From Chromatium okenii (GTDB lineage Bacteria; Pseudomonadota; Gammaproteobacteria; Chromatiales; Chromatiaceae), in contig NZ_PPGH01000034.1 in the NCBI RefSeq assembly GCF_002958735.1, forward strand, positions 186,001-250,000: a DNA stretch of 64,000 nucleotides, read 5' to 3'. Below the pieces are notes generated by a model, which had not been told where the DNA came from, did no database searches, and saw only the letters and a program-made list of their open reading frames with translations. Below, in pieces: positions 30,851 through 40,893 of this stretch; position 1 is the stretch's first letter; each line of letters opens with the position of its first letter. The position numbers and the translations under genes were made by a program.

Positions 30851-31138
30851 TTAATGGTGCGTGATGTCCTTATCAGTAAATAAATAATCTTTGAGTTCTT
30901 TGTTAAAACGCGGATCATTGCGCCGAATCCACTCCAGCAGCATTGCCGCATGTTCTTTTTCTTCATCGCGGTTGTGCGCGAGAATGGCTTTCAATTCCTC
31001 GTCTTGGCACGCATCCACGCGCTGATTATACCAATCCACCGCTTCCAATTCTTCCATCAATGAAACGATGGCGCGGTGCATATCGCGGGTAGCAGTAGAT
31101 AATTCTTCAATCGGTTCGTGATAACCTTCGTTTGCCAT
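30851..31138 (-). CDS. Encapsulated ferritin-like protein (EncFtn family)
   Basis: A 95-residue two-helix ferroxidase subunit that in known cases assembles as a decameric ring inside encapsulin shells and mineralises iron. Start at 31138 (MANEGYHEPIEEL) with GGAGA 8 nt upstream. The ferroxidase residues are present: MEELEAVDWYNQRVDA (helix 1 Glu and Trp-Tyr) and AHNRDEEKEHAAMLLEWIRRNDP (helix 2 Glu and His). No encapsulation peptide is visible after the end (LFTDKDITHH), and no encapsulin gene is adjacent; the neighbours are a UbiB kinase and an MBL protein. Confidence 0.88.
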   Translation of the reverse strand: MANEGYHEPIEELSTATRDMHRAIVSLMEELEAVDWYNQRVDACQDEELKAILAHNRDEEKEHAAMLLEWIRRNDPRFNKELKDYLFTDKDITHH

Positions 31139-31185
31139 TTTGCGTTCTCCAATAATGCGTGTTTCAAAAAACCAGCGTTGTTCAT

Positions 31186-32520
31186 TCAAATAGCTAAACA
31201 GGCTTGCGCCATCGTCATTAAATCCACTCGCGCCCGCAGCCGCCGCGATAACATCGCCGAACCCATAAATTTGCGATGTAAAAACATCGTTTCCGCAGCA
31301 GGAACGCTGGTGAATACGCCTGAATGTAATAACTCGCGTCCGCGTAAAAAAACCCGTTCAAATAAATCAGATGCACCGAAATCATAATGACCGGGCTGGC
31401 GCAATGGTTCTGCCGATAAACACAGCATATCAATCATTGCTTCTACATGTTCATGTGGATCATGTGCGCCCATATAACCAAGCGCCACTGCTGCCGAGCG
31501 CATTCCGGCGCGATCATCTTGAATTGATGCACGAAATAAATGCCGATATTGCGCCACTAAATGCGGTTCGACGCGCTGCGTTGCGCCAAAATCCAATAAC
31601 ACAATGCGCCCATTCGCTGCGTCATATAAATAATTGCTGAAATTGGGATCAGTTTGCACCAAAGCAAATTCAAACAATTCGCGCAATGTTAAGCGCATTA
31701 ACAAGGTTGCAGCGCGATCACGTTCAGCGCGGCGATAATTCGGATTTGCCAGCCGATCTACCGGCACACCTTCAGCAAAATCCATTGCCAAAATGCTCGG
31801 TGTCGATAAATCGCGGTGAATAGCGGGAATGAAAAAATCAGGATCATTACCGACTTGTGCCCGATACGCATCCATTGCATCAGCCTCGGCAGCGTAATCG
31901 GCTTCGCGGTGCAATTGTCGCCGCGCTTCATCCATATAAGGCGTAATGTCGATGCCCTGCGGCGTCATGCCCAATGTTTTCCCAAAAAACATGAGGTTAT
32001 CAATGTCGCTGTCAATACTTTCGCGCACGCCGGGAAACTGAATTTTCAATGCCAAATGACGACCGTCGCGGGTTTCGGCGCGATGCACCTGACCAATCGA
32101 CGCAGCAGCAATTGGTGTAAAATCAAAGCGTTTGAAGCGTTTATTCCAATCCGCGCCGTATTCGCGCTCCAACACTTTGGACAGTTGGCTCAACGGCATC
32201 GGCTCGGCGCGATCGCGCAGCGCACTGAGAATTTCGGCCGCTTCCGGCGTCAACATGTCAGTTCCATCCATCGACATCAGTTGTCCCATTTTCATCGCCG
32301 CGCCGCGCATCCGCGCCAGCCGATCAGTGAACCGGCGCGTGTGTTCTGGCGAAATCTGTACCCGCGCAGGCTGCGCACTGCCGCGACTGCGGGCGATTTC
32401 CAGCAACCCTTTTACGCCGATTCCCGCTGCAAGATCGCCGGTTGCCCGCCCGAGATGCCACAGTCGGCTGAGGCGTTTGCTCGGCACAGCGGAACCACGG
32501 TGATTTGAAAAATGAGACAT
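31186..32520 (-). CDS. ABC1/UbiB-family atypical kinase (AarF domain)
   Basis: ADCK/UbiB-like protein of the family linked to quinone and lipid metabolism. The KxGQ motif reads MKMGQLMSMDG, followed by the Ala-rich loop AAASIGQVHRAE, the conserved Lys in ALKIQFPGV, the catalytic-loop equivalent QTDPNFSNYLYD and the metal motif LLDFGATQRV. The start at 32520 (MSHFSNHRGSAVPSKRL) fits better than 32586. Whether it serves ubiquinone synthesis is not shown; it is not next to ubi genes. Confidence 0.85.
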   Translation of the reverse strand: MSHFSNHRGSAVPSKRLSRLWHLGRATGDLAAGIGVKGLLEIARSRGSAQPARVQISPEHTRRFTDRLARMRGAAMKMGQLMSMDGTDMLTPEAAEILSALRDRAEPMPLSQLSKVLEREYGADWNKRFKRFDFTPIAAASIGQVHRAETRDGRHLALKIQFPGVRESIDSDIDNLMFFGKTLGMTPQGIDITPYMDEARRQLHREADYAAEADAMDAYRAQVGNDPDFFIPAIHRDLSTPSILAMDFAEGVPVDRLANPNYRRAERDRAATLLMRLTLRELFEFALVQTDPNFSNYLYDAANGRIVLLDFGATQRVEPHLVAQYRHLFRASIQDDRAGMRSAAVALGYMGAHDPHEHVEAMIDMLCLSAEPLRQPGHYDFGASDLFERVFLRGRELLHSGVFTSVPAAETMFLHRKFMGSAMLSRRLRARVDLMTMAQACLAI

Positions 32521-32652
32521 TACGTTGATTTTCCTAGATAAAGTGACAATTATTTCCGCTGGCGCTAACGCAACGGCATAGATCAATACATCACTTTAGT
32601 GTGGCATTTGATGAAAAAGTTTCATGGTGCAATTCATCTGTTGCCAATAGCG

Positions 32653-33300
32653 TTAATCCATTTGCAGGAAATCATCCATTTCATTTTGTTCAATTTTGAA
32701 TAATTCCGGTTTTAATGTCGTATTGCGCTGCGCCTGACTAAAATTCAAGCGCGTTTCCTGACCAAAGCTGTCTTGCATAATTAAACTATCCAGCGTGTCT
32801 TGACCAAATCCCAATTGAATTTTGACGACATCGGTATCCTGATCTTTTGGTGTCAATTCCACCCAATCCCGTCCATCAGTACTTGCAATGGTGTTAATCG
32901 TAAAATGCGTGGCAATGGGTTCTCGATTTGCCAATAACAATGCTGGAGTGCCGCGCAGCGCCTCATCTTGGTTTTGATGTGAAACCTGCTGCAAATCAAT
33001 GTCATGTAAATAAACACGCTTGCCATCTGCAACGATTACCTGTTGTGTTGGGCTATCATATTCCCAGCGGAAACGCCCCGGACGTTGCAAATATAACGTG
33101 CCATGCGCTTCTAACATTTGCGTGTGATCGGCATTAAACGTGTATTGTTCAAATTCCGCCGTTAAGGTATTCAAATTTGCCAGATACGCATCAACACGAT
33201 TGGTATCGGCGGCATTGGCAATTGACATTCCGCCCAGCAGTATTCCGCAATACGCCACGCGCTGAATCAAGGATAAAAACGATAAATACTGCAAGCTCAT
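32653..33300 (-). CDS. lolA: Outer-membrane lipoprotein carrier protein LolA
   Basis: Periplasmic chaperone that carries lipoproteins from LolCDE to LolB. Signal peptide (VAYCGILLGGMSIANAAD), then LNTLTAEFEQYT, HGTLYLQRPGRFRWEYDSP, YLHDIDLQQVSH and the C-terminal SQAQRNTTLKPELFKI. 215 residues and unbroken. It overlaps the ftsK stop (ATGA), the usual ftsK-lolA order. Partner genes lolC/lolD lie at the start of the window. Confidence 0.93.
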   Translation of the reverse strand: MSLQYLSFLSLIQRVAYCGILLGGMSIANAADTNRVDAYLANLNTLTAEFEQYTFNADHTQMLEAHGTLYLQRPGRFRWEYDSPTQQVIVADGKRVYLHDIDLQQVSHQNQDEALRGTPALLLANREPIATHFTINTIASTDGRDWVELTPKDQDTDVVKIQLGFGQDTLDSLIMQDSFGQETRLNFSQAQRNTTLKPELFKIEQNEMDDFLQMD

Positions 33301-35700
33301 GGATGATCCTGAATAGATGAAGGCGTTAATACGCGATGGCGAGCATTATTGTCTGCTGGACCAATAATTCCGCGTTGTTCCATTGTGGAAATTATGCGTA
33401 TTGCCCGCTGATAACTGATTTTGAATTGCCGTTGCAAACTCGGCTGCGAAGCGCGTCCCGCAGTGCGTACATACACCACGGCATCGTCAAACAGCGGATC
33501 AAGCTCATCCTCACGTTTTTCCGCTGCCGCTCGCAGCAATGACAATGCGAGCGGTTCTTGATCTTGCCAACTGCCGAGCTGTTGTTGCAGAAAATCCACC
33601 ACGCGGATGACTTCGTCCTCAGTCACCAGCGCACCGTGCACCCGTTGCGGCACATTGCTGGTCTGCGGGAGATACAGCATATCGCCCAATCCGAGCAGAT
33701 GTTCTGCGCCGCCCTGTTCGATGATGAGCCGTGAATCGGTGCGCGACGCCAACTGTAACGCGATGCGCGTCGGCAAATTCGCTTTTAATTCATCGGTTAA
33801 CGCAGTGCTGGCGGGTTGTGCCGTTGCCAAAATGAAATGAATTCCGGCGGCACGTGCTTTTTGCGCGAGATGCGCCAGCACTGCGGCGGTTTGCGCAGTT
33901 GCTTCTATTAAATCAACGACTTCCGCAATCACCACGACGATGTACGGCAGCCGCTGCAACGGTGGCGCATCGCTGCTCGGCACAGTGGGATCAAGAATCA
34001 TCGCGCCAGCCGCTCGCGCTTCTGCAAGGTGCTGGTTATAACCGCTGATATTGCGCACACCCAATTTAATCATCAGCCGATACCGCCGCTCCATTTCATC
34101 GACGCACCAGCGCAATGCTCGCGCTGCCTGCTGCGGATCGGTAATCACCGGCGCGAGCAGATGTGGCAATTCGGCATACGCGGCAAAATGCGGCAACCCG
34201 TCATCCAGCAACAGCAGCGCACACTTTTCGGACTGGATTTAAATAACAGACTTAACATCATGGCGTTAAGCGCAACGGACTTGCCAGCGCCGATCATGCC
34301 CACCAGCAAAATGTTCGGCAGTCGCGCCAAATCAACGACGACCGGCAGTCCAGAGATATTGCTGCCGAGCGCGATGGTCAGCGGTGCGGTCGCTTTTTGA
34401 TATTCCTGCGTGTCGAGCAGCTCGCGCAAATGAATGTGCTGGCGCTGCTGATTCGGAATTTCAATGCCAATCAGTGCGTTATTAGGTGTCATGTCCACCA
34501 GTCGCACGTTGGCAATGGCCAGTGCCTGCACCAAATCTGGTAATAAACGATTGAGTTTATTGGCTCTTACGCTCGGCGGCAGTTGCAGCTCAAATAGCGT
34601 GACGACCGGTCCCGGATACACCGCTACCACCCGCACCACCAGACCGAGCGCTGCTAAATGCGTTTCCACTGCGCAGGATAATTCCTCAATTTCCTCCGCC
34701 GAATGCTCCACGTTGACCAGAGTCGGGGCAGTTAATAGCTCCAGCGACGGGCGGGCCGAGCGTGGCGCCACAGGGAGCGATTCGACCTCCGGCGCAGCAG
34801 ATGAAGACGCAGCAGTGGTTGGGGTTTTTTTTTGCGCGGTGTCCGCTGCGGCAGATGGAGTTGGCGCATTGGCTGGTGCGGAAACCGGACAAGGTTTGCC
34901 AGCGTCATCAAATGCCGGTTCGGACGGATTGAGCAGTTTCAAAGTTTGCGGCAATCCTGCGGCAATCGGCACTTCAACCACTGGTTGACCGGCGCAGATG
35001 CTGGCGCTGCGGTTGGTGGAGCTGGCGCAGCGGAGTCGGGAGCTGCGGCTGGCGCAGCAGCGGCTGGTTGGCGCTTACCGCTGAATATGGATAACGCTGA
35101 ATTCACCCAGCGCAACACCAAATCACCAAATTTATCGAGCAGATGCAGCAGCGAAATTCCTGAAAAAACAATGATGCTCACCGCCAACGCTCCGGTGAGT
35201 AACACATCTGTTCCCGGCGCATTGAATGACGCGAGCATTCGCGTACTCACCAGCATTCCCAAGCCGCCGCCTGCGCCATTGGGCAAGCGCAAGCCGAAAG
35301 TGCTGACATGTAGTGATAAATAACCGCAGCCTGCCGCTAAAATCACGACAAAACCGATCCAACGCAGCACCATTAACCACACCCGCAATGCTGGTTCTTC
35401 GCCGTGTCCACGAAAGACCGTCCACGCGCTCCACGCCAGCATGAATGGCAATAAATAAGCAAAGAATCCCAGTAGATAAAACGCGACATCGGCAAACCAT
35501 GCGCCAGCCGGGCCGCCTGCATTGGTGACAAATTGCGTCTCGCCCACATGAGACCAACATGGATCATCAGCGGAATAACTCATCAGTGATAACGCCAAAT
35601 ACACCGCCACACACAAACATGCCCACAGCGCCCCTTCGCGCAGTGCCTGTTCCACATGATCGCTAAATGTCATTTGTCCGTAGCGGGTCGCTTGTGCCAT
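33297..35700 (-). CDS. ftsK: FtsK/SpoIIIE DNA translocase, motor motifs divergent (frameshifted)
   Basis: Septal DNA translocase. N-terminal membrane helices (LWACLCVAVYLALSLMSYSADDP, VAFYLLGFFAYLLPFMLAW), a Pro/Ala linker, and the alpha/beta motor with Walker A GMIGAGKSVALN. A gamma domain is at the C-terminus (LQRQFKISYQRAIRIISTMEQRG shortened). Frameshifts lie near 34960 and 34215. Compared with E. coli FtsK, the Walker B VDEFADLM reads IAEVVDLI (Asp to Ala), IDPKMLELSVYEG reads LDDGLPHFAAYAE, and ATQRPSVDV reads ATAQPASTA. ATG 35700 follows GAGGA. Catalytic activity is therefore doubtful. Confidence 0.82.
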
Positions 35701-35849
35701 CGAAATCAAGTCCTCGAAAAATGCTGCATCATTCTAATCAGATCGGTATTTTCTCGTGCATTTCGCCGACAACGGTTTCTTGCTGCCACCTGAAAACTGA
35801 CAACTGAAAACTTTGTTTCAACCGCGTCACTCCTATTCAGGTAATTTTT

Positions 35850-38800
35850 ATGCGCCTCGAAAAAATCCGCTTAGTCGGCTTCAAATCGTTCGTCGATCCG
35901 ACCACCGTCCACTTTCCCAGCAATCTCTGCGGCGTGGTCGGTCCGAACGGCTGCGGCAAATCCAATTTGATCGACGCAGTGCGCTGGGTGATGGGCGAAA
36001 GTTCCGCCCGAATGCTGCGCGGCGACGCGATGAGTGATGTCATTTTCAACGGCAGCAGCACCCGCAAACCGCTGGCGAGCGCCAGCGTCGAATTAGTATT
36101 TGATAACAGTGACGGGCGTGCTGGCGGAGCCTATGCCACGATTACGCAGATCGCCGTGAAACGCGAAGTAGCGCGAGATGGACAGGCGGGTTATTTCCTC
36201 AACGGGGTGCGGTGTCGGCGGCGCGATATTCAGGATTTATTCCTCGGCACGGGCTTGGGGCCGCGTTCTTACGCGATCATCGAGCAGGGCATGATTGCTC
36301 GCATCATCGAAGCGCGACCGGAGGAATTGCGGCTGTTTGTGGAAGAAGCAGCGGGAATTTCTAAATTCAAAGAGCGGCGGCGCGAAACGGAACAGCATCT
36401 CAGTCACACCCGCGATAATTTGGCGCGACTCGACGATGTGCGCGATGAAGTGAGCAAGCAATTACAACATCTTGAACGCCAAGCCAGTCACGCCGAGAAA
36501 TATACCCAATTGCGTCAAGATGAAACGCGGCTGGAATTGGAATTAACTGCGCTGCGCTGGCGCGTCATTGATGAGGATATTCAGCAGCACGAGCGCCAGC
36601 TTGTCGCCGCGCACACCGTTGCGGACATCGCGCTTGCCGATCAGCAACGGCTGGAAACTGATCTCATCGCCCAGCGCGAGGCGCAGCAGCTCGCCATTGT
36701 CGCTGCCAATGCGGTGCACACGCAGGTTCACGCCCGTAACGCCGAGATCGCGCAGCTTGAACAGGCCATCGCTTTTGCTGGCGACCTGCGCCAGCGGCAG
36801 GAAAAAGAATTTATCCAGCTTCAACAAACGCTTGACGACACTGCGGCGCATTTGCACCACGAGGAAACCCGTGCGACTGAACTCGCCGCCGCGCTGGTGA
36901 AAGATGAAGCAGCGTGGCAACACGCCGAGCAGCAGGTGCAGGAAGCAGTCGCTGTTGTCACCAGCGCCGAGGTGCAACTCCGCGCTTGGGATAACGATTG
37001 GGAAACCTTTGATCGCCGTGCCGCGCAGCCCGCTGCGCAAGCGCAATCCGAACGGACTCAACTGACTGCGTTGGAACAACGGCTGGTGCGCGATCAAGAG
37101 CGTTTACAACGACTTGCCACTGAACGAACCCGCCTGCAAGCCGAAGATATCAGTGCGCAACTGGCAGAATTGCGCACCGAAACGGCCGATGAAGACGCCC
37201 AGCGGGATGCGCTAGAACTGGCGTATCAACGGCATTGCGATGATTTGGCGCAGCACGACGCCGCGTTGCAGCAACAACTGCAATCCCTTGACCATTTACG
37301 CAGCGGATTACAGGAATCGAAAGGGCGCTTGGCCGCACTCACGGCGTTACAGGATGCAGCGCTGGCGGCACAAGACCGTGAACGCAACGATTGGCTGGCG
37401 CTGCATGGACTGACAAAAGCACCGCTGTTAATTCATCACTTGCAGGTGAATGAAAATTGGGCGCTGGCAGCGGAAACGGCGCTCGGCGAGGCGCTGCGGG
37501 CGGTCGCCGTCACCGATTTGGCGCGATACGGCAAGTTGAATGCGGACTTGCCGCCGGGTCTGGTGCTGATTGACACCAGCGCCAGCGAGGTTGCATCTGC
37601 ACCTGTTGCTGATGCCTTGATTGCACAGATGCAGAGCAATTGGCCGCTGGAGCAATTGTTGGGAGCGGTGCGCGTTGCGAACAATCTGACCGAGGCACTG
37701 CAACGCCGCTCGCAATTGGCAGACGGGGAACGCTTCATCACCCGTGATGGAGTGCAAGTAGGACGCAATTGGTTGGCGACACCCGTCGCTGCGATTGGGC
37801 GCGGCGCGTTGGAGCGGGTGGAAGCCATTGAAACGCTGCGGCAAATGATCGCCGACGGCATGAAATGGGAAACCGCGTTAAATACCGAAATCGCTGAATT
37901 GCGGCGGGGTCGCGCTGCGGCAGATCAAGCGCGAGTGGCGATGGAACAACAGCGCATCGTACTGGCGCAGGAGCTGGCGCAGCGGCGGGCGCAACTGAGC
38001 AGTTTGTCAATTCGGTACACGCATCAGCAGGAACGGTTGCAAGTGCTGGCGACTGACTGGGCAGAACTGGAGCAGCAAATCGCGGAGGTTCGCGCTGAAA
38101 TAGAGGAGAGCCGCGAGCAGTTGTATGACCTATTGGATGTGGTAGACACGCTCGCCGAGCGCCGCGCTGCCTTGCTGGCGGAGCGCGATCAACGGCGCGA
38201 GGAGCTGGCTCAGGCGCGGGCGCATGAGCAGCAATGCCGCGAGCACAGTCAAACGTTGCGGGTGCAAATTGAAGCCAATCGCGCTGCGCAGCTCGCCACA
38301 ATGCTCAGTGTGCGTCGCGCCGAGGAACAGCAGGCGCAACATCGTGAACGCTGCGCTGCGTTGGAATTGGCGCTGGCACATGATCTGGAGCCGCTCGCCG
38401 CGCAGCGCGAATTGCTGGAACAGCAGCGGCAATCACAGGTGACATTGGCGCAATCGCTGGCTGCGGCTTGTCAACACCGCGATGAATTGGATGCCGCAGT
38501 GCGGGCGTTGGAGCAAGAACGGCAGCGGCTGGCGCAGGCAGTGGTGTTGAATCAGCAGCAGTTGGAAACCTTGCGGCTGGCGCAGCAGGAACGATTGGTG
38601 CGAGCGCAAACGCTGGAGGAACAACTGACCGCATTGGGCGCAACGGCTGTCGCAGTGTTGGCGGCATTGGATCCAACGACCGTTGATAGTGCGGATGCTG
38701 AGGCAGATGACGAAACGCGCTGGCGCGAGGCGTTGGCGCGAGTGCGGGCGCGAATGCAGCGGCTGGGCGCGATCAATCTCGCGGCAATTGATGAATTCAA

Positions 38801-39373
38801 AGAACTTGCCACGCGCAAAGCGTATTTAGACGCGCAACATGCTGATATTACTGGCGCATTGGAGGCGTTGGAGCAAGCGATCCGCAAAATTGATCGAGAA
38901 ACACGCAGCCGTTTCAAAGAGACCTTTGAGCGGGTCAATCAGGAATTTCAACAGCTTTTCCCTAAATTGTTCGGTGGCGGTTTGGCGTATTTGGAACTGA
39001 CTGAATCAGATGTGCTGGAGGCTGGAGTGCGGGTGATGGCGCGACCACCGGGCAAACGCAATGCGACGATTCATCTGCTGTCGGGAGGCGAAAAGCGTTG
39101 ACTGCGGTGGCGCTGGTGTTTGCGATTTTCCAGTTGAATCCCGCGCCGTTTTGTCTGCTCGATGAAGTGGACGCGCCGTTAGATGATGCCAACGTGGTGC
39201 GTTTTTGTGAGTTGATACAATCGCTTGCACATCAGGTGCAGTTTATTTTTATCAGTCACAACAAGGTCACGATGGAAAGCGCCGACCATCTGCTCGGTGT
39301 CACCATGCACGAGCCGGGCGTGTCGCGGCTGGTCGCAGTGGACGTGGCAGCGGCGGTGGCGCTGTGCGATTAA
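35850..39373 (+). CDS. smc: Chromosome segregation protein SMC (one frameshift)
   Basis: Condensin-type ATPase. Walker [10 protein letters not shown] at residues 31-39 ([20 protein letters not shown] start), the R-loop region [27 protein letters not shown] shortened, long coiled coils, and the hinge at about residues 510-670 ([17 protein letters not shown]). The C-terminal head begins [16 protein letters not shown] and the signature is LLSGGEK. The frame breaks right after SGGEKR near 39100, and Walker B/D-loop ([15 protein letters not shown]) plus [15 protein letters not shown] continue in the next frame. Total about 1,170 residues, normal for SMC. Confidence 0.93.
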
Positions 39374-39393
39374 ACGCGGCGACTGCGGCATTT

Positions 39394-39409
39394 TGTTGGA
39401 AAACGCACA
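39394..39409 (+). promoter_or_regulatory. Candidate NifA upstream activator sequence
   Basis: TGT-N10-ACA at 39394-39409, the NifA binding consensus. It is centred about 80 bp upstream of the predicted start of transcription from the sigma-54 element at 39453. One match to a short consensus, but its position fits. Confidence 0.5.
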
Positions 39410-39452
39410 AGCTCCGCTGCAATTTTTCCTAAGTAAAACAACACTCAAAATT

Positions 39453-39468
39453 CGGCATGAAATCTGCT
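39453..39468 (+). promoter_or_regulatory. Candidate sigma-54 promoter of the nif operon
   Basis: CGGCAT-N5-CTGCT has the invariant GG and GC dinucleotides with 10 bases between them. It lies 44 bp upstream of the nifE ATG and downstream of the NifA-type TGT-N10-ACA. The match to TGGCAC-N5-TTGCA is partial. Confidence 0.5.
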
Positions 39469-39511
39469 TTATCAATCGCAATGCTGTTTAACGCGATTTA
39501 AGAGTTTTTCG

Positions 39512-40871
39512 ATGAAGCAGAAAGACATCGCCGCGCTGCTCGACGAACCAGCCTGCGCCCACAATCAAAAAGCCAAATCCGGCTGCGCTAAATCCAAACC
39601 CGGCGCGACCGCTGGCGGTTGCACTTTTGACGGCGCTCAAATCGCCATGCTGCCGATTGGCGATGTCGCCACATCGTGCACGGCTCCATCGCCTGCGCGG
39701 GCAATTCGTGGGACAACCGAGGCACACGCTCCACTGGTTCGACGCTCTATAAAATCGGCATGACCACCGATTTAACTGAGCAAGACATCATTATGGGACG
39801 CAGTGAAAAGCGGCTCTTTCATTCGATTAAACAGGCAATTGATAGTTATCAACCTGCTGCTGTATTTGTGTATAACACCTGCGTTCCGGCATTAACTGGC
39901 GATGATCTTGAAGCAGTCTGTAAAGATGCACAAATGCGCTGGGGAACTCCGGTTGTTCCAATAGATGCTGCCGGATTTTATGGCGCAAAAAATCTCGGCA
40001 GTCGCATTGCTGGTGAAGCAATGGTGAAATACGTCTGCGGCACACGAGAACCGGATGAATTGCCAGCCGGAATTGAACGCGATGATTTCAAAATTCACGA
40101 TATTTGTTTAATTGGTGAATACAACATTGCCGGTGAATTGTGGCGCGTGTTGCCGCTATTCGATGAACTCGGATTGCGCGTATTGTGCACATTATCCGGC
40201 GACGGTCGTTTCCGTGAGGTGCAAACCATGCACCGCTCGGAAGTCAATATGATGGTGTGCTCCAGAGCACTGGTAAACGTCGCTCGCAAATTGGAAGATG
40301 CCTATGGAACTCCTTGGTTTGAAGGCAGTTTTTATGGTGTTCGTGACGTGTCGCAGGCGCTGCGCGATTTCGCTCGTATCATCGCTGATCCTGATTTAAC
40401 TGCTCGCGTCGAAGCAGTGATTGCCCGTGAAGAAGCGTGTGCTAATGCGGCGCTGGCTCCGTGGCGGCAGCGATTACAGGGGCGAAAAGTATTGTTGTAT
40501 ACCGGCGGTGTCAAATCGTGGTCAGTCATTTCAGCATTGCAAGATTTAGGAATGACTGTGGTCGCAACGGGCACACGCAAATCAACTGAAGACGATAAAG
40601 CGCGTATTCGTGAATTGATGGGCGAAGACGCGGTCATGCTCGATGAAGGCAATCCACGCAATTTAATTGATATGGTGAATGCGCAGGGCGTTGATGTTTA
40701 ATTGCTGGCGGGCGCAATTTATACACCGCATTAAAAGCGCGGATTCCGTTTTTGGACATCAATCAAGAACGCGAATTCGCTTATGCCGGTTATGCCGGAA
40801 TGGAAGAGCTGGCAAAACAACTGTGTGTGACCATTGAAAGCCCGATTTGGAGCGCAGTGAAATCCCCCTAG
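39512..40871 (+). CDS. nifE: Nitrogenase FeMo-cofactor scaffold subunit NifE (frameshifted)
   Basis: Alpha-like subunit of the NifEN scaffold on which the FeMo-cofactor precursor matures. Conserved Cys regions: [21 protein letters not shown], then after a one-base shift near 39675 [19 protein letters not shown]. Then [20 protein letters not shown], the helix [35 protein letters not shown] and [19 protein letters not shown] second frameshift near 40700 leads to [24 protein letters not shown] and the terminal [11 protein letters not shown]. The stop TAG is supplied by a C-rich repeat. First gene of the nif cluster here. Confidence 0.92.
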
Positions 40872-40892
40872 CCCCCTTTTGCAAAGGGGTGA
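40860..40892. repeat. C/G-rich palindromic element at the nifE/nifN junction
   Basis: AAATCCCCC-TAGCCCCC followed by TTTTGCAAAGGGGTGAA. Its left arm encodes the last residues and stop of nifE; its right arm supplies AAGGGG just ahead of the likely nifN TTG start. Confidence 0.7.
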
Positions 40893-40893
40893 A

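Noticed and set aside
35790..35815. CTGAAAACTGACAACTGAAAACT tandem motif before smc as a regulatory site
   Set aside because: It matches the hairpin repeat at 4903-4948 and looks like a generic short repeat; no function can be supported.
39098..39101. Programmed frameshift in smc after SGGEKR
   Set aside because: No slippery sequence or downstream stimulator was evident, and similar single-base breaks occur throughout the window.
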